Source of the DNA: Methanobacteriota archaeon
Lineage (GTDB): Archaea; Halobacteriota; Methanomicrobia; Methanomicrobiales; Methanoculleaceae
Assembly (NCBI GenBank): GCA_023393455.1
Contig: JAEWLJ010000004.1
Span: forward strand, 1 to 46,377
Direction of reading: 5' to 3'
Length of the DNA stretch: 46,377 nucleotides
Below the pieces are notes generated by a model, which was given only the letters and a program-made list of their open reading frames with translations, did not search any database and was not told the DNA's origin. This document shows, piece by piece, positions 20,004 to 28,834 of the stretch (the first letter of the stretch is position 1; each line of letters begins with the position of its first letter). Made by a program: the position numbers and the translations under genes.

Positions 20004-21605
20004 CTAAAACGCCTTTTCAAGCCCGTCGTCTATCGGCTTTGCCGCCGGCCTTCTGTTGAGATCCAGGATATACTCCTCGAAGAGATGGATCCGGGTGCTC
20101 ACCGGGAAGGGTATCCCGATGGTGCTGATGACCGCTTCTCCTCGCTCAAGTGTCTGAATCTCGGTATCCAGGCGCGAGAGATCCTGTTTTGCGCTGCTTG
20201 CTATGGTGTCGCGGTCGCCCCGGTCGGAGAGCCCCATCACCACGAAGGTGTTCAACTGCGCAAGAACCCGGGCGTCGATGTTCTTTGGCTGCTGGGTGAC
20301 CACGCAGAGCCCTACGCCGAACTTCCGGCCCTCCATCGCGGCTTCCCGGAACGTCCGGGTGCTCCCGGACCCTGAACCCAGCACCCGTTGGGCCTCCTCG
20401 ATGGTGATCAGGACCTGTCTCGGCTCCCCCTCGCCCCCGGCCTCCTCGCCCTGGTGGCTGCGCATGATCATACGCGTGATGATCGAGAGGACGAAGAGTT
20501 CGCTCTGCTCGCTCATCCCCGGGATGTCGATCAGGACGACCTTGTTCTCGTGGAGCGCCTTCAAGACATCCGGGATCGAGGAACCCTGCCTCCGGAAGAA
20601 GTCCCGGTTCCGGTTCATCATGCCGGCGATCCGCCGCTGCATCACCGAGAGCGTGCTCGGCGAGAAGTTCTTCAGGTCGTTTGCTATCCGGGGATGCCGG
20701 CCGGTGTAGGTCCCGGCGTCGAAGGTCGCGAAATCGGTGCTCTGGAAGAAGTCGATCACGTCGGAACCGGGTGTGCTCTCGAGCATCTCCACGACCTCGC
20801 GCTGGGGCGGAGAGTGCTCGTAGAGGAGGAGGAGGTCGGGTGCCCTGAAGTCGTCGTAGTCCAGGTAGAGCTGGTCCAGGTGATACCTCCTCCGGTAATC
20901 CTCAGACCGGGTGGAGAAGATCGCGAGCCCGTCACGGCCGGCCTGGTAGTGCAGGAGCCCCATGGTAGCCTCCCCGCTCGATGACCGCCCTCCCGCTACG
21001 TACTCACCGTGCGGGTCGACGATGAGGAGCCCGAACTCCCGCGCCCGCATGCAGGAGGCGCAGAAGACCTTCATGAAGTTGCTCTTTCCCATGCCGGTCG
21101 TCGCGAAGACACCCATGTGCTGGCGCATCACCTGTGCGTGGAGCGCCACCCTGACGTCTTTCAAGACGCCCTGGCCGGTCTTCATCACGCCGACCTCGAT
21201 CTCACCCATCACCTGCGAGAGGAACGCGAAGTCGCGGGACTCCGGGCGCTCCACGCGGGAGAACTTCGCAGGAAGCGTCCGGGGTTTTCGGAAGGCGCCG
21301 TCGCTGCCGACGTACCCGAGCGGCATCGCCTCCACGAGGATGAATACGTCCTCCCCTATCCCGTAGAAGTGCTCGGTATGGGGGCGGGTATCCCACTTCG
21401 GGTCGGCGAAGTTGCAGTCGTGAAGGAGATCGGTCACCTTGGCAAAGAACGTCAGCCCTTTGACACTGTCGGTGATCTTCAGCACGTCGCCGAGATAGAG
21501 TTCCGCGTCGTGGGGGACGGCAAACCGGTAAGCGAGCACCCGGTCGCCGATCAGGCGGTACTTCGAGGCGTCACCGCCGCTAATATCGGTCAAGTTCATC
21601 ATGAT
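20004..21605 (-). CDS. herA: HerA-like hexameric DNA translocase
   Basis: 533 aa from the ATG at 21605, which has GGTGA five bases upstream; a GTG at 21614 is less likely. HerA pairs with NurA to resect DNA ends with Mre11-Rad50. An N-terminal HAS barrel (about 1-130) precedes the FtsK/HerA ATPase core. Walker A is TTGMGKSNF (about 169-177), Walker B is LITIEEAQRVL (about 399-409), and the sensor region reads CVVTQQPKNID. LIVDPHGEY is the usual HerA motif after Walker A. The start overlaps the nurA stop, indicating translational coupling at the end of a four-gene operon. Unusually for a mesophile-like genome, the whole set is contiguous. Confidence 0.9.
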   Translation of the reverse strand: MMMNLTDISGGDASKYRLIGDRVLAYRFAVPHDAELYLGDVLKITDSVKGLTFFAKVTDLLHDCNFADPKWDTRPHTEHFYGIGEDVFILVEAMPLGYVGSDGAFRKPRTLPAKFSRVERPESRDFAFLSQVMGEIEVGVMKTGQGVLKDVRVALHAQVMRQHMGVFATTGMGKSNFMKVFCASCMRAREFGLLIVDPHGEYVAGGRSSSGEATMGLLHYQAGRDGLAIFSTRSEDYRRRYHLDQLYLDYDDFRAPDLLLLYEHSPPQREVVEMLESTPGSDVIDFFQSTDFATFDAGTYTGRHPRIANDLKNFSPSTLSVMQRRIAGMMNRNRDFFRRQGSSIPDVLKALHENKVVLIDIPGMSEQSELFVLSIITRMIMRSHQGEEAGGEGEPRQVLITIEEAQRVLGSGSGSTRTFREAAMEGRKFGVGLCVVTQQPKNIDARVLAQLNTFVVMGLSDRGDRDTIASSAKQDLSRLDTEIQTLERGEAVISTIGIPFPVSTRIHLFEEYILDLNRRPAAKPIDDGLEKAF

Positions 21606-22620
21606 AGTCACCAAAAATGCCGGTATAGTCGGTACGGGTCATGCCGAGCCGGTCCATGTCCCGGATGATGTCCTGGCGGACCTGCTCGACCGCATCCCTC
21701 CCGATCTTCGTTGTGAGGTGGGCGTCGAGGAGCGGGTAGGGGTAGCCCGTGACGCGCCCGTCGTCGGCGTAGGCCGCGAGCGCCGAGAAGACCCGTTCGA
21801 CCATCTCCGGGCTGTAAAACGCGGGGATCTCCACCTTGAACGCCCGCTCGGCCCGCGGGTGCAGCCGTGCGACGTACTGCTCGCCCCGCTGCTTCCAGGG
21901 GTCCGTCTCCCGGCGGTCGATCAGGCCTTCGGGGGTGGAGACGCAGAGGTACCAGGGTCCGGTGACGCCGAGGTCGCGTGCAAGCCCCTCCGCCGCCGGG
22001 ACGATCGGGTGTCCACCGCCCCAGGTGAGCGACGTCCGTTTCGTCACCGCGGCGATGAGCACTCCCCGGAGGTTGCAGAGGTTCAGGAGTCTCTCGACGA
22101 CCTCGTCGTGACTCGCGTGGCGGACCTGGAGCGTGCCGTCGAGGACGATCAGGTCGCCAGCATCAACCTCCGCGGCCATCTCCATTGCAGCCCAGAACTC
22201 GAGGGTATCCCGTATGACGGCGGTGTTCCGGACCGGGTCGTCGTGGTCGAGGTGCACCTTCGGCGGGCAGTTGAAGCAGTCGTGATAGATTGCGTCGAAG
22301 TCCTCGTTCCCCCTCCCGGGGTTGACCGTGACGATCTGAAGCGGCGTCGTCCGGTGGTGGAGGCGCGAACCGCCCGAGTACGAACTGACCGATGCCCGGA
22401 CGGCGGCAACGGCAAAACTGCCTGCATCGAGGATGACGGTATTGCTCCCGTCCACTGCAGAGACCGCCCCGTCGAACCTGGGCGAGCAGCGGCGGTAGGA
22501 CGATGCATCATACCCGCCCGCGGCCGCGAACCGTCCGGGGAGGTCGGGTGGGATGTACTCGCGGATTCGCCCTGCTATCCGACGGATCGCGTCCCGGTAA
22601 GCGGCGTTCGGGTCGGTCAT
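21580..22620 (-). CDS. nurA: NurA-domain 5'-3' nuclease
   Basis: 346 aa. NurA is the Mn-dependent nuclease driven by HerA. The two expected metal-binding segments are present: SAVDGSN with Asp57 and LIVLDGTLQ with Asp161. The C-terminal part includes VAYRLHP-like basic stretches and a DAHLTTKIGRDAVEQVR helix typical of the family. It overlaps rad50 by ATGA at 22617-22620 and herA by 26 bp. A Cys pair near 116-119 (CFNC) is notable, but no cluster is evident. Confidence 0.88.
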   Translation of the reverse strand: MTDPNAAYRDAIRRIAGRIREYIPPDLPGRFAAAGGYDASSYRRCSPRFDGAVSAVDGSNTVILDAGSFAVAAVRASVSSYSGGSRLHHRTTPLQIVTVNPGRGNEDFDAIYHDCFNCPPKVHLDHDDPVRNTAVIRDTLEFWAAMEMAAEVDAGDLIVLDGTLQVRHASHDEVVERLLNLCNLRGVLIAAVTKRTSLTWGGGHPIVPAAEGLARDLGVTGPWYLCVSTPEGLIDRRETDPWKQRGEQYVARLHPRAERAFKVEIPAFYSPEMVERVFSALAAYADDGRVTGYPYPLLDAHLTTKIGRDAVEQVRQDIIRDMDRLGMTRTDYTGIFGDYHDELDRY

Positions 22621-25600
22621 TCGAACTCCCTGACCTGGCTCGCCTGGTCGCTGCCCATCTCGACCATGAGCGTCGTCGAGAACTCGTCCTGGACCTCGGT
22701 GATGTGGGATATCAGGAGGATCTGGGGGAAGTAGGCCTCCTGGGTCCGGAGCGCCCGGAGAAGGTTGCCCCGCCGTCCCTCGTCCTGGCTCCCGAAGATC
22801 TCGTCGAAGATCAGGAACGTTGAGTCGTGCATCTCGTTCACCTCGGCGAGGAACCTCGAGAGCGCCACCCGGAGGGCGATGGCGATGTCGTCCTGCTCTC
22901 CGCCGCTGAACCGCTCGGCCGGGTAGTCGTCTCCCATGTCGTGGACGAGGACGGTGAAGTCGTCGTCGAGGATCACGGTGCTGTAGCGCCCGTCGGTGAT
23001 CTCCGAGAGCACCCTCCCTGCCTCCTCCTCGATCCGGTCCCTGACCACCTGGAGGAGATGATCGGTATACTCCTTGATCATCGACCGGGTCAGTTTCAGG
23101 CGGGTGATCTCCTCGGTGAGCGCCTCCTGCTGTCGGAGGAGGTCGTCCGCACGCGAGAGTCTCCCGGTCTCCTTCTCGATATCCAATTTGAGGCCGTTTA
23201 TCTGGAAGGCAACGGCGGAACGCTGCTCCCGCGCCGCGAGGAGATCTCGCTCGCAGCTTGCGGCCCGCTCCTCTGCTGCCGCGACCGCCTCTTCGCTGAA
23301 CCCGAGCCCTTCGGCGGCCTCTGCGACCCGGAGTCGTTCGGCCTCCCTCTTTGCAAGGAGGCCCTGCTTCGCCTCCAGTGCCTCGACCAGCCTCGGGACT
23401 TCCTCGAGGCGGACGCGGAGTTCGAACGCTCTCCTGTGCGCCGCATCCGCTCGGCCGAACTCCTCGCTCTGGCGTGCGAACCGGTCGGGGTCGAACGAGA
23501 GAGAGGCGAGTTCATCCTGGATAGCCTGCAGCCTCCCTTCGAGCGCGGTAATCCGTGCGGAGACGTCCGCCAGCTCCTCTTCCAGCGCCGGCCGCCGCGT
23601 GAGCCGGGCCTGCGCTTCCGTGTATGCCCGCCAGGACGGCTCGAGCGCCTGCGCCTCGACCTCCAGGCGCTGCCGGACCACCGGATCGAATCCGAGCCGG
23701 GAGATCTTCGTCTCGACCTCCTCTTTTCGGGCAAGATACCCCTCGACGTCGCCGATGAGCCGCTGCCGTTCCTTCTGGAGGGCGGGGAGGCGGCTGCACT
23801 CGCCCCGGAGGGTGTCGGCCGCCGCCCGCATCTCCGAAAGAACGCGGATCCGCTCCTTGAGAGCGGCGTGCGCCGCCGGGTCATACCCCTCCACGCCGAG
23901 TGCCCGGATAGACACACGGTGACGCTCCGCCTCTGCCCGCCACCGCTCTGCGACGCTTGTGCTCTGCTCGTGCCGGGACGAGTAGAGTGCGTGCTGCTCT
24001 TTTAAGCGCTGGGAGGAGGTGCGCCGCCCGTAAAGATCCTTCAACGCGGCAACGAGGCTCTCGCGGTCGGCGGTCGCCCTCGCATGGCCGCCCTCGAGAT
24101 CGGCGAGCGTCTTCTGCATCGAGTCTGTAGCGGCCGCAAGATCACCGACCAGTTCCTCGTAATGGTCGCCGAGGCCCTGGTGGCACGTCGGGCACGACCC
24201 CTCCGGGCCGGCGGCGAGGATCTCCGCCCGGTGCTCGGCTAACTTTCGGATCTCCTCGCGGAGCGCCTCCTGCCGCTCGGCGCACGCGCTGATCCGCGAT
24301 GTAAGGTACTCTTTTTGGCTCTCCGCGGACTCTATCTCATCCTCGATCGAGCCCATCCCGGCAAGCTGCCGGGCAAGCCCGGCAATCTCGCTCTCGAGGA
24401 GACTCATCTCTTCGGAGGCCGTGGCGACCTCCCGCAGGCACCGCCCCTCCTCGCGGGCGAGTTCCTGGGCCCGGAGGAAGACCTCCTCGCGGGCCAGGAG
24501 AGCGTCGTACTCCCCGATCTCCACTTCGAGCGCGTGAAGGCGTTCGACTTTCTCTTCTACCCCTTCGATCTCCGTCCGGTTCTCCCCGACACGCCGCTCG
24601 ATCTGGGCGAACCGCTCGTCCATGCGCGTGGCTTCCTCGCGGAGGGTGTCATACTCCGACTGGAGCGCTTTCATCGCAGAGATCCGGTCGCGGAGGCTCT
24701 GCCACTCCCCGACGTCCCGTTCGAGGGCGGGGAGTGACTCCGCATCTCTCGTAAGCGCGGCGAGTTCTCTCTCGACCCTCGTGCGGCGCTCGCCATACTC
24801 CCTGACCTGCCCCTCTGCGGTCTTCACTTCGAGCGTCAGGCGGTCGGCGAGCGCCTTCGCTTCAGCCATCGCGGCCGTCTCGGCCTTCAGGGCCTCGTAG
24901 CGGCCGGCGAGGGGAGCGAGTCCTTCGAGGTCGGCCTGCAGCCGCTGCCGCCCGGCGATCTCCCCCTCTGCCGTCCGGCACTCGGCCCGGAGCCGCTCAG
25001 CCTCGGCCGCGTGCATCTCCCCTTCCCGTGCAAGGTGCAGGTAACGCTCGCGCACCGAGAGCAGCCGGTCGCGCGCCGTGCGTGCAGAATCGAACTCTTC
25101 CGCGGCCGCCGTCTCTCTCTCCAGGGCTTTTTTTGCCTCGTCCTTTGCCCCAGCGAGCCCTTTGCGGAGCCCCTCAAGGCGGTCGCGAACCCCTTCGGCA
25201 TCCAGCTCCTGGAGCCGGCCGGAGAGTTCTCGGAAGGCGCCTTCGCGTCCATCGACGATCGATTTGAGATGCTCCATGCTGTCTTTCTTGAGATAATCGA
25301 TGCCCAGCACCTGCATGAACCAGTCCTTCCGGGACCCGGCCCTGCTCTCGAGCAGGGCAAGGAGGTCCTTCTGCCCGGCGTAGATGGTGTTGCGGAGATC
25401 TCCCGGCCCCATCCCGACAACCCGCTGCACCTCCAATCCAACGTTCTGGACGCTGCTCGCGAGGAGTTTCTGGTTCAGGTAGAGGTTTGCCTCGTGGAGG
25501 TTTGACGAGGCGCGGCGTTTGAACCTGCGGACGACGGCATACTCGTTACCGCCGACCGAGAAGTCCAGGCGAACCTCGCAGACGTCCTGCGGCCCCGCAA

Positions 25601-25790
25601 ACGAACTGACGATGTAGTTCCCGTCGAGTCCGGTGCTCTGCAGGCCGTAGAGGGCGAAGAGTATGGCGGAGACGATGCTGCTCTTTCCCGTTCCGTTGTT
25701 TCCGACGATCCCCGTGATGCCGTCCTGGAAGACGATCTCCTGGTCGCGGAAGCGCTTGAAGTTGCGCATCCGGAGTTTATTCAGCAGCAC
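22617..25790 (-). CDS. rad50: DNA double-strand-break repair ATPase Rad50
   Basis: 1057 aa, somewhat longer than many archaeal Rad50 (about 880-900). The SMC-like ATPase partner of Mre11. Walker A is GNNGTGKSSI (30-39). A long charged coiled coil runs from about 170 to 890, interrupted by the zinc hook CPTC (Cys533 and Cys536), almost at the middle as expected. The ABC signature FSGGEQDD (about 959) and Walker B LIFDEIFGSQDE (about 991) complete the ATP site. The ATG at 25790 overlaps the end of mre11 by 14 bp. The extra length lies in the coiled coil. Confidence 0.95.
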   Translation of the reverse strand: MLLNKLRMRNFKRFRDQEIVFQDGITGIVGNNGTGKSSIVSAILFALYGLQSTGLDGNYIVSSFAGPQDVCEVRLDFSVGGNEYAVVRRFKRRASSNLHEANLYLNQKLLASSVQNVGLEVQRVVGMGPGDLRNTIYAGQKDLLALLESRAGSRKDWFMQVLGIDYLKKDSMEHLKSIVDGREGAFRELSGRLQELDAEGVRDRLEGLRKGLAGAKDEAKKALERETAAAEEFDSARTARDRLLSVRERYLHLAREGEMHAAEAERLRAECRTAEGEIAGRQRLQADLEGLAPLAGRYEALKAETAAMAEAKALADRLTLEVKTAEGQVREYGERRTRVERELAALTRDAESLPALERDVGEWQSLRDRISAMKALQSEYDTLREEATRMDERFAQIERRVGENRTEIEGVEEKVERLHALEVEIGEYDALLAREEVFLRAQELAREEGRCLREVATASEEMSLLESEIAGLARQLAGMGSIEDEIESAESQKEYLTSRISACAERQEALREEIRKLAEHRAEILAAGPEGSCPTCHQGLGDHYEELVGDLAAATDSMQKTLADLEGGHARATADRESLVAALKDLYGRRTSSQRLKEQHALYSSRHEQSTSVAERWRAEAERHRVSIRALGVEGYDPAAHAALKERIRVLSEMRAAADTLRGECSRLPALQKERQRLIGDVEGYLARKEEVETKISRLGFDPVVRQRLEVEAQALEPSWRAYTEAQARLTRRPALEEELADVSARITALEGRLQAIQDELASLSFDPDRFARQSEEFGRADAAHRRAFELRVRLEEVPRLVEALEAKQGLLAKREAERLRVAEAAEGLGFSEEAVAAAEERAASCERDLLAAREQRSAVAFQINGLKLDIEKETGRLSRADDLLRQQEALTEEITRLKLTRSMIKEYTDHLLQVVRDRIEEEAGRVLSEITDGRYSTVILDDDFTVLVHDMGDDYPAERFSGGEQDDIAIALRVALSRFLAEVNEMHDSTFLIFDEIFGSQDEGRRGNLLRALRTQEAYFPQILLISHITEVQDEFSTTLMVEMGSDQASQVREFE

Positions 25791-26937
25791 GCTCTCCCTC
25801 TTTATGGCGCGCGATGACCGCCCGGAGAACCTCCGTCCCGGTCTTCCTCACGAACTCCGCATCACCAGGGGCGAGGTGCTCCTTCTCCACGAACCGCTCG
25901 AACTCGGCGACGTAGTCGATGCCGACGAGCGAGTCCTCGTGGAGTATCCGGGACGGATCGTCGACGGCCAGCACCTGCAGTTTGAGGTCCAGCGCACGGT
26001 TCCGGATCTCCTGGAGCGCCTTCTGGTCGAGCGCACGGAGCGTATCGCGGCGTATCCCGTCGAGCGTTATCTGGCAGATCGCGTACGAGATATCCTTCCC
26101 GTGGTTCTCGGCAACGTCGAGGATGCCGTCCACGACCTCTCTCGCCGAGAGCCCGTCACAGTTGATCCTCCCGAGGCTGAACATCGGCGTGCGCGGGAGG
26201 TCGATATGCTCGACCTCGCCTGAGGCGAGATCGACGGCGAGGCCGCCCTTCTCCTCCGCGATCTCGGCGTAGTTGCAGTGTTCGAGCGACCCGCTGTACC
26301 AGGCGTTGTCGGCGACCTGCACCTGGTTGTGGTAGTGGCCGAGCGCGATATAGTCGAACCGGTCGGAGAGGATCGTCGCGTCCAGCTCGTGCTCGGCGAC
26401 GGTGTGCAGCCTCCTATCCTTCAGGATGCTCGCAAGGCCGTGGGTGACGAGCACGTTCGTGCCGCCGGAAAACTCGATCCCCTCAAACGCCCTCCGGTAA
26501 CCTTCCACCTCGAGCATATTCGGTATCAGGTGAAAGACCGTATCTCCGAGTTCTACTCGCCGGTAGCGGTTGTGGTGCGCGACGTAGAGGTCGGTCGCAG
26601 CGTAGCCGGCCCGCTCCAGCACCTCGAACGGTGACGCCGTATACCGGGTCTTCGCCATACTGTGGTTGCCCGCGACCACGAGCATCGGGATCCCCGCGTC
26701 GTGCAGACGGGAGAGAGCGTCGAGCGCCGTCGTGTAAGCGCGGGTCTTCGGTTTGACCTGGTGAAAGAGGTCGCCCGCGTGGACGAGCGCATCGGGGCGC
26801 ATCGTGATGATCCGGTCGACGGCGGCAAGGAAGTTTTCGTAGATGAACTGTTCGCGCAGGTTCATCCCGGTCTCCGGATCAACCCGGTTAAAAGCTGCCA
26901 ATCCGAGATGTGTGTCTGCTAGATGAACGATCTTCAT
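25777..26937 (-). CDS. mre11: DNA double-strand-break repair nuclease Mre11
   Basis: 386 aa from the ATG at 26937; the reading frame extends to 27024 but passes through the promoter. Calcineurin-like phosphoesterase with all metal motifs: HLADTHLG (5-12), HAGDLFHQ (about 52-59), AGNHSM (about 87), VTHG (about 160) and LGHYHNQVQ (about 196). The C-terminal half (about 230-386) should hold the Rad50-binding helices. It is the first gene of the operon mre11-rad50-nurA-herA, all joined by overlaps, so the four proteins should be made together as an end-resection machine. Confidence 0.95.
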   Translation of the reverse strand: MKIVHLADTHLGLAAFNRVDPETGMNLREQFIYENFLAAVDRIITMRPDALVHAGDLFHQVKPKTRAYTTALDALSRLHDAGIPMLVVAGNHSMAKTRYTASPFEVLERAGYAATDLYVAHHNRYRRVELGDTVFHLIPNMLEVEGYRRAFEGIEFSGGTNVLVTHGLASILKDRRLHTVAEHELDATILSDRFDYIALGHYHNQVQVADNAWYSGSLEHCNYAEIAEEKGGLAVDLASGEVEHIDLPRTPMFSLGRINCDGLSAREVVDGILDVAENHGKDISYAICQITLDGIRRDTLRALDQKALQEIRNRALDLKLQVLAVDDPSRILHEDSLVGIDYVAEFERFVEKEHLAPGDAEFVRKTGTEVLRAVIARHKEGERAAE

Positions 26938-26962
26938 GCCCAATTTATCTCCATGCTCCTTG

Positions 26963-26972
26963 AGTATAAATG
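26963..26972 (-). promoter_or_regulatory. TATA box of the mre11 operon
   Basis: On the minus strand the element reads CATTTATACT. It is centred about 30 bp before the ATG at 26937, so the mRNA should begin near 26941 with almost no leader. Confidence 0.6.
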
Positions 26973-27031
26973 CCTGAGCTGCGCGGCGTGAATGTATTCG
27001 GCGGCGGGCCGGTGCCCGGAACACGCGTAAT

Positions 27032-27041
27032 CTAATATATC
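27032..27041 (+). promoter_or_regulatory. TATA box for the SepCysS operon
   Basis: CTAATATATC is centred about 31 bp before the GTG at 27068, predicting transcription near 27062 and a nearly leaderless mRNA for the small gene. Confidence 0.55.
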
Positions 27042-27067
27042 TCCGCTGATATTTGTATGGTGATCAC

Positions 27068-27250
27068 GTGTCAAAAAGAGCCGTAGATGCAGTTTTTCAA
27101 GCGCTCTTCCTCCTCTCCGACGTCCGGTTCCTGCTCCGGGAGACTGCTCCCGGACATGACCTCGATGAAGTTCAGAGAGCGCGCGCCGCAACAACCCTCG
27201 AGAAGGTGAAACGGCAGGTTACAATCCTCGAAGAGGAGTTGATCCGGTGA
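27068..27250 (+). CDS. Small helical protein coupled to SepCysS
   Basis: 60 aa from the GTG at 27068, close to the expected transcription start and preceded by GGTGA. A TTG at 27053 is in frame but lies before the predicted transcript. The protein reads as two amphipathic helices: AVDAVFQALFLLSDVRFLLRE, then a DEVQRARAATTLEKVKRQVTILEEELIR coil, with no Cys and no membrane segment. Its stop overlaps the SepCysS start by GTGA, and the GAGGAG that serves SepCysS lies inside it, so the two are made together. I do not recognise a named family. Because SepCysS works in complex with SepRS through a helical adaptor in other methanogens, a stand-alone adaptor role is a reasonable guess. Confidence 0.6.
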   Translation: MSKRAVDAVFQALFLLSDVRFLLRETAPGHDLDEVQRARAATTLEKVKRQVTILEEELIR

Positions 27251-28425
27251 AGTGCGCGATCGATATCGAGTCCCGCGACGTCGAGGAGATGTACATCAAC
27301 ATCGACCCCATCCAGGCGGGCGGGCGGCTCACCGCAGAAGCCATGAGGGCAGCGATAGCGTACGGGGACGGCTACTCGGTCTGCGACAACTGTCGGAACC
27401 CCCCCCGGCTCGACTATATCAAGAACCCACCCATCGCGCAGTATCACGCGGACCTCGCTGCGTGGCTGAATATGGACACCGCGCGGGTCGTCCCGGGAGC
27501 GCGGCGGGGGTTCCAGGCGGTCGCCTCCACGCTCGTCGAGAAGGGCGATCCGGTCATCCTCACGGCGCTTGCCCATTACACCGAGTTCATGGCGGTCGAG
27601 GCGGCCGGCGGGATCCCCCGGGAGATCCCGAAGGACGCGAAGAACCACATCACCCCCGATGCCGCGGCAGAGAAGATCGAGGCGGTGATCCGGGAGTTCT
27701 CGAAGACGCCGCCCCTGCTCTTCGTCGACCACGTCGACTACCAGTTCGGGAACGTCCACGACGTCGCGGGCATCGCGAAGGTCGCCCACCAGTACGACAT
27801 CCCCGTCCTCGTCAACGGTGCCTACACCGTCGGGATCATGCCGGTCGACGGGAAAGCGCTCGGCGCCGACTTCGTGGTAGGGTCGGGGCACAAGAGCATG
27901 GCGGCACCGGCGCCCTCCGGCGTCCTCGCGACGACGAACGAGCACGCACAGCGGGTCTTCAGGACGACACAGGCGAAGGGCGACGTGACCGGCCGGACGT
28001 TCGGTATGAAAGAGATCGAGATGATGGGCTGCACCCTGATGGGGGTCACCGTCGTCGGGATGATGGCCTCGTTCCCCCATGTCAGGGAACGGGTGCAGCA
28101 CTGGGAGACCGAGGTGGCGCATTCGCAGGCGGTCACAGATGCCCTCCTCTCCATCGAGGGGACGAAGGTCCTCTCCGACTACCCGCGGCAGCACACCCTG
28201 ACCCGGATCGATACCCGCGAATCCTTCGATACCGTGGCGCAGCAGCACAAGAAACGCGGTTTTTTCCTCGCAAGCGACATGAAGAAGCGGGGCATCACCG
28301 GCGTCATCCCCGGCTCCACCAGGGTCTGGAAGTTCAACACCTTCGGGCTGACGGAGAAGCAGATCCGGCACGTGGGGGAGGCGTTTGTCGGGATTGCGCG
28401 GGAGAATGGGCTGAATATCGTCTGA
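27247..28425 (+). CDS. pscS: Sep-tRNA:Cys-tRNA synthase (SepCysS)
   Basis: 392 aa. PLP enzyme that converts O-phosphoseryl-tRNA(Cys), made by SepRS, to Cys-tRNA(Cys); in methanogens this is also a route to cysteine. The PLP lysine is Lys216 in GSGHKSM. The three Cys held to carry persulfide or an Fe-S cluster are present: Cys46 and Cys49 (CDNC) and Cys262 (MMGCTLMG). INIDPIQAGGRLT is a family signature. The GTG at 27247 is preceded by GAGGAG nine bases upstream and overlaps the stop of the small gene. The N-terminus is short, beginning just before the signature, so any SepRS-binding extension must be encoded elsewhere. Confidence 0.95.
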   Translation: MKCAIDIESRDVEEMYINIDPIQAGGRLTAEAMRAAIAYGDGYSVCDNCRNPPRLDYIKNPPIAQYHADLAAWLNMDTARVVPGARRGFQAVASTLVEKGDPVILTALAHYTEFMAVEAAGGIPREIPKDAKNHITPDAAAEKIEAVIREFSKTPPLLFVDHVDYQFGNVHDVAGIAKVAHQYDIPVLVNGAYTVGIMPVDGKALGADFVVGSGHKSMAAPAPSGVLATTNEHAQRVFRTTQAKGDVTGRTFGMKEIEMMGCTLMGVTVVGMMASFPHVRERVQHWETEVAHSQAVTDALLSIEGTKVLSDYPRQHTLTRIDTRESFDTVAQQHKKRGFFLASDMKKRGITGVIPGSTRVWKFNTFGLTEKQIRHVGEAFVGIARENGLNIV

Positions 28426-28432
28426 GTGATAT

Positions 28433-28463
28433 CCCCAAAATCCAATTTTTGAACTGATTTGGG
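28433..28463 (+). terminator. Stem-loop after SepCysS
   Basis: CCAAAATC (28435-28442) pairs with GATTTGG (28456-28462) with one bulge; five T lie in the loop. It starts about 10 bp after the stop codon. Confidence 0.4.
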
Positions 28464-28492
28464 CGGGCCGGGGCGTTATCCGGTCTATCGTG

Positions 28493-28830
28493 TACCTGAA
28501 CTCTCCGGGGGAGTTCGCAAGCACCCTTCGCTTGCGTACACCCGTTATAGGCAAGAACAGTGCAAAACCCGGTACAGTGGACCGTGAGGATATCGCCACG
28601 CACTGCCCCCGCCCCGAGGGGCGGGGGAGGAGGCCGGAGGCCGGGTGGGGTGGGGGTTACGGGTATCCTCTTATGTGGTAGAGACAGGGGAGGGGGGGCG
28701 TGCCCCCCTCCCCGTCAGCCCCTCCCCGCGTGGCGATATCCCCTCGAAATCTGTGCATGAGCATAAACGAGCAAAGGACGTGTGAGAGCCCTGGGTTAAG
28801 GTGTTTGACAGGGCTGGAGTCGCAACCGGT
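28493..28830. other. Hairpin-rich intergenic element
   Basis: No credible gene. Perfect or near-perfect stems follow one another: GAACTCTCC/GGAGTTC (28498-28516), CGCAAGC/GCTTGCG (28516-28536), CCCCCGCCCC/GGGGCGGGGG with a 2-nt loop (28606-28627), and GGGGAGGGGGG/CCCCCCTCCCC (28687-28713). The last two lie between outer arms GGATATCGCCACGC (28588-28601) and GCGTGGCGATATCC (28728-28741). A weaker pair AGCCCTG/CAGGGCT is near 28788-28814. The arms give it the form of a small non-autonomous insertion or of a structured RNA. No target-site duplication is evident. Confidence 0.6.
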
Positions 28831-28834
28831 CCCA

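Noticed and set aside
27053..27067. TTG start for the small gene before SepCysS
   Set aside because: It lies before the predicted transcription start; the GTG at 27068 fits the TATA spacing and has GGTGA upstream.
28490..28681. 63-codon plus-strand frame in the hairpin region
   Set aside because: It runs through perfect hairpins, has low-complexity Gly/Arg content and no similarity to any family I know.
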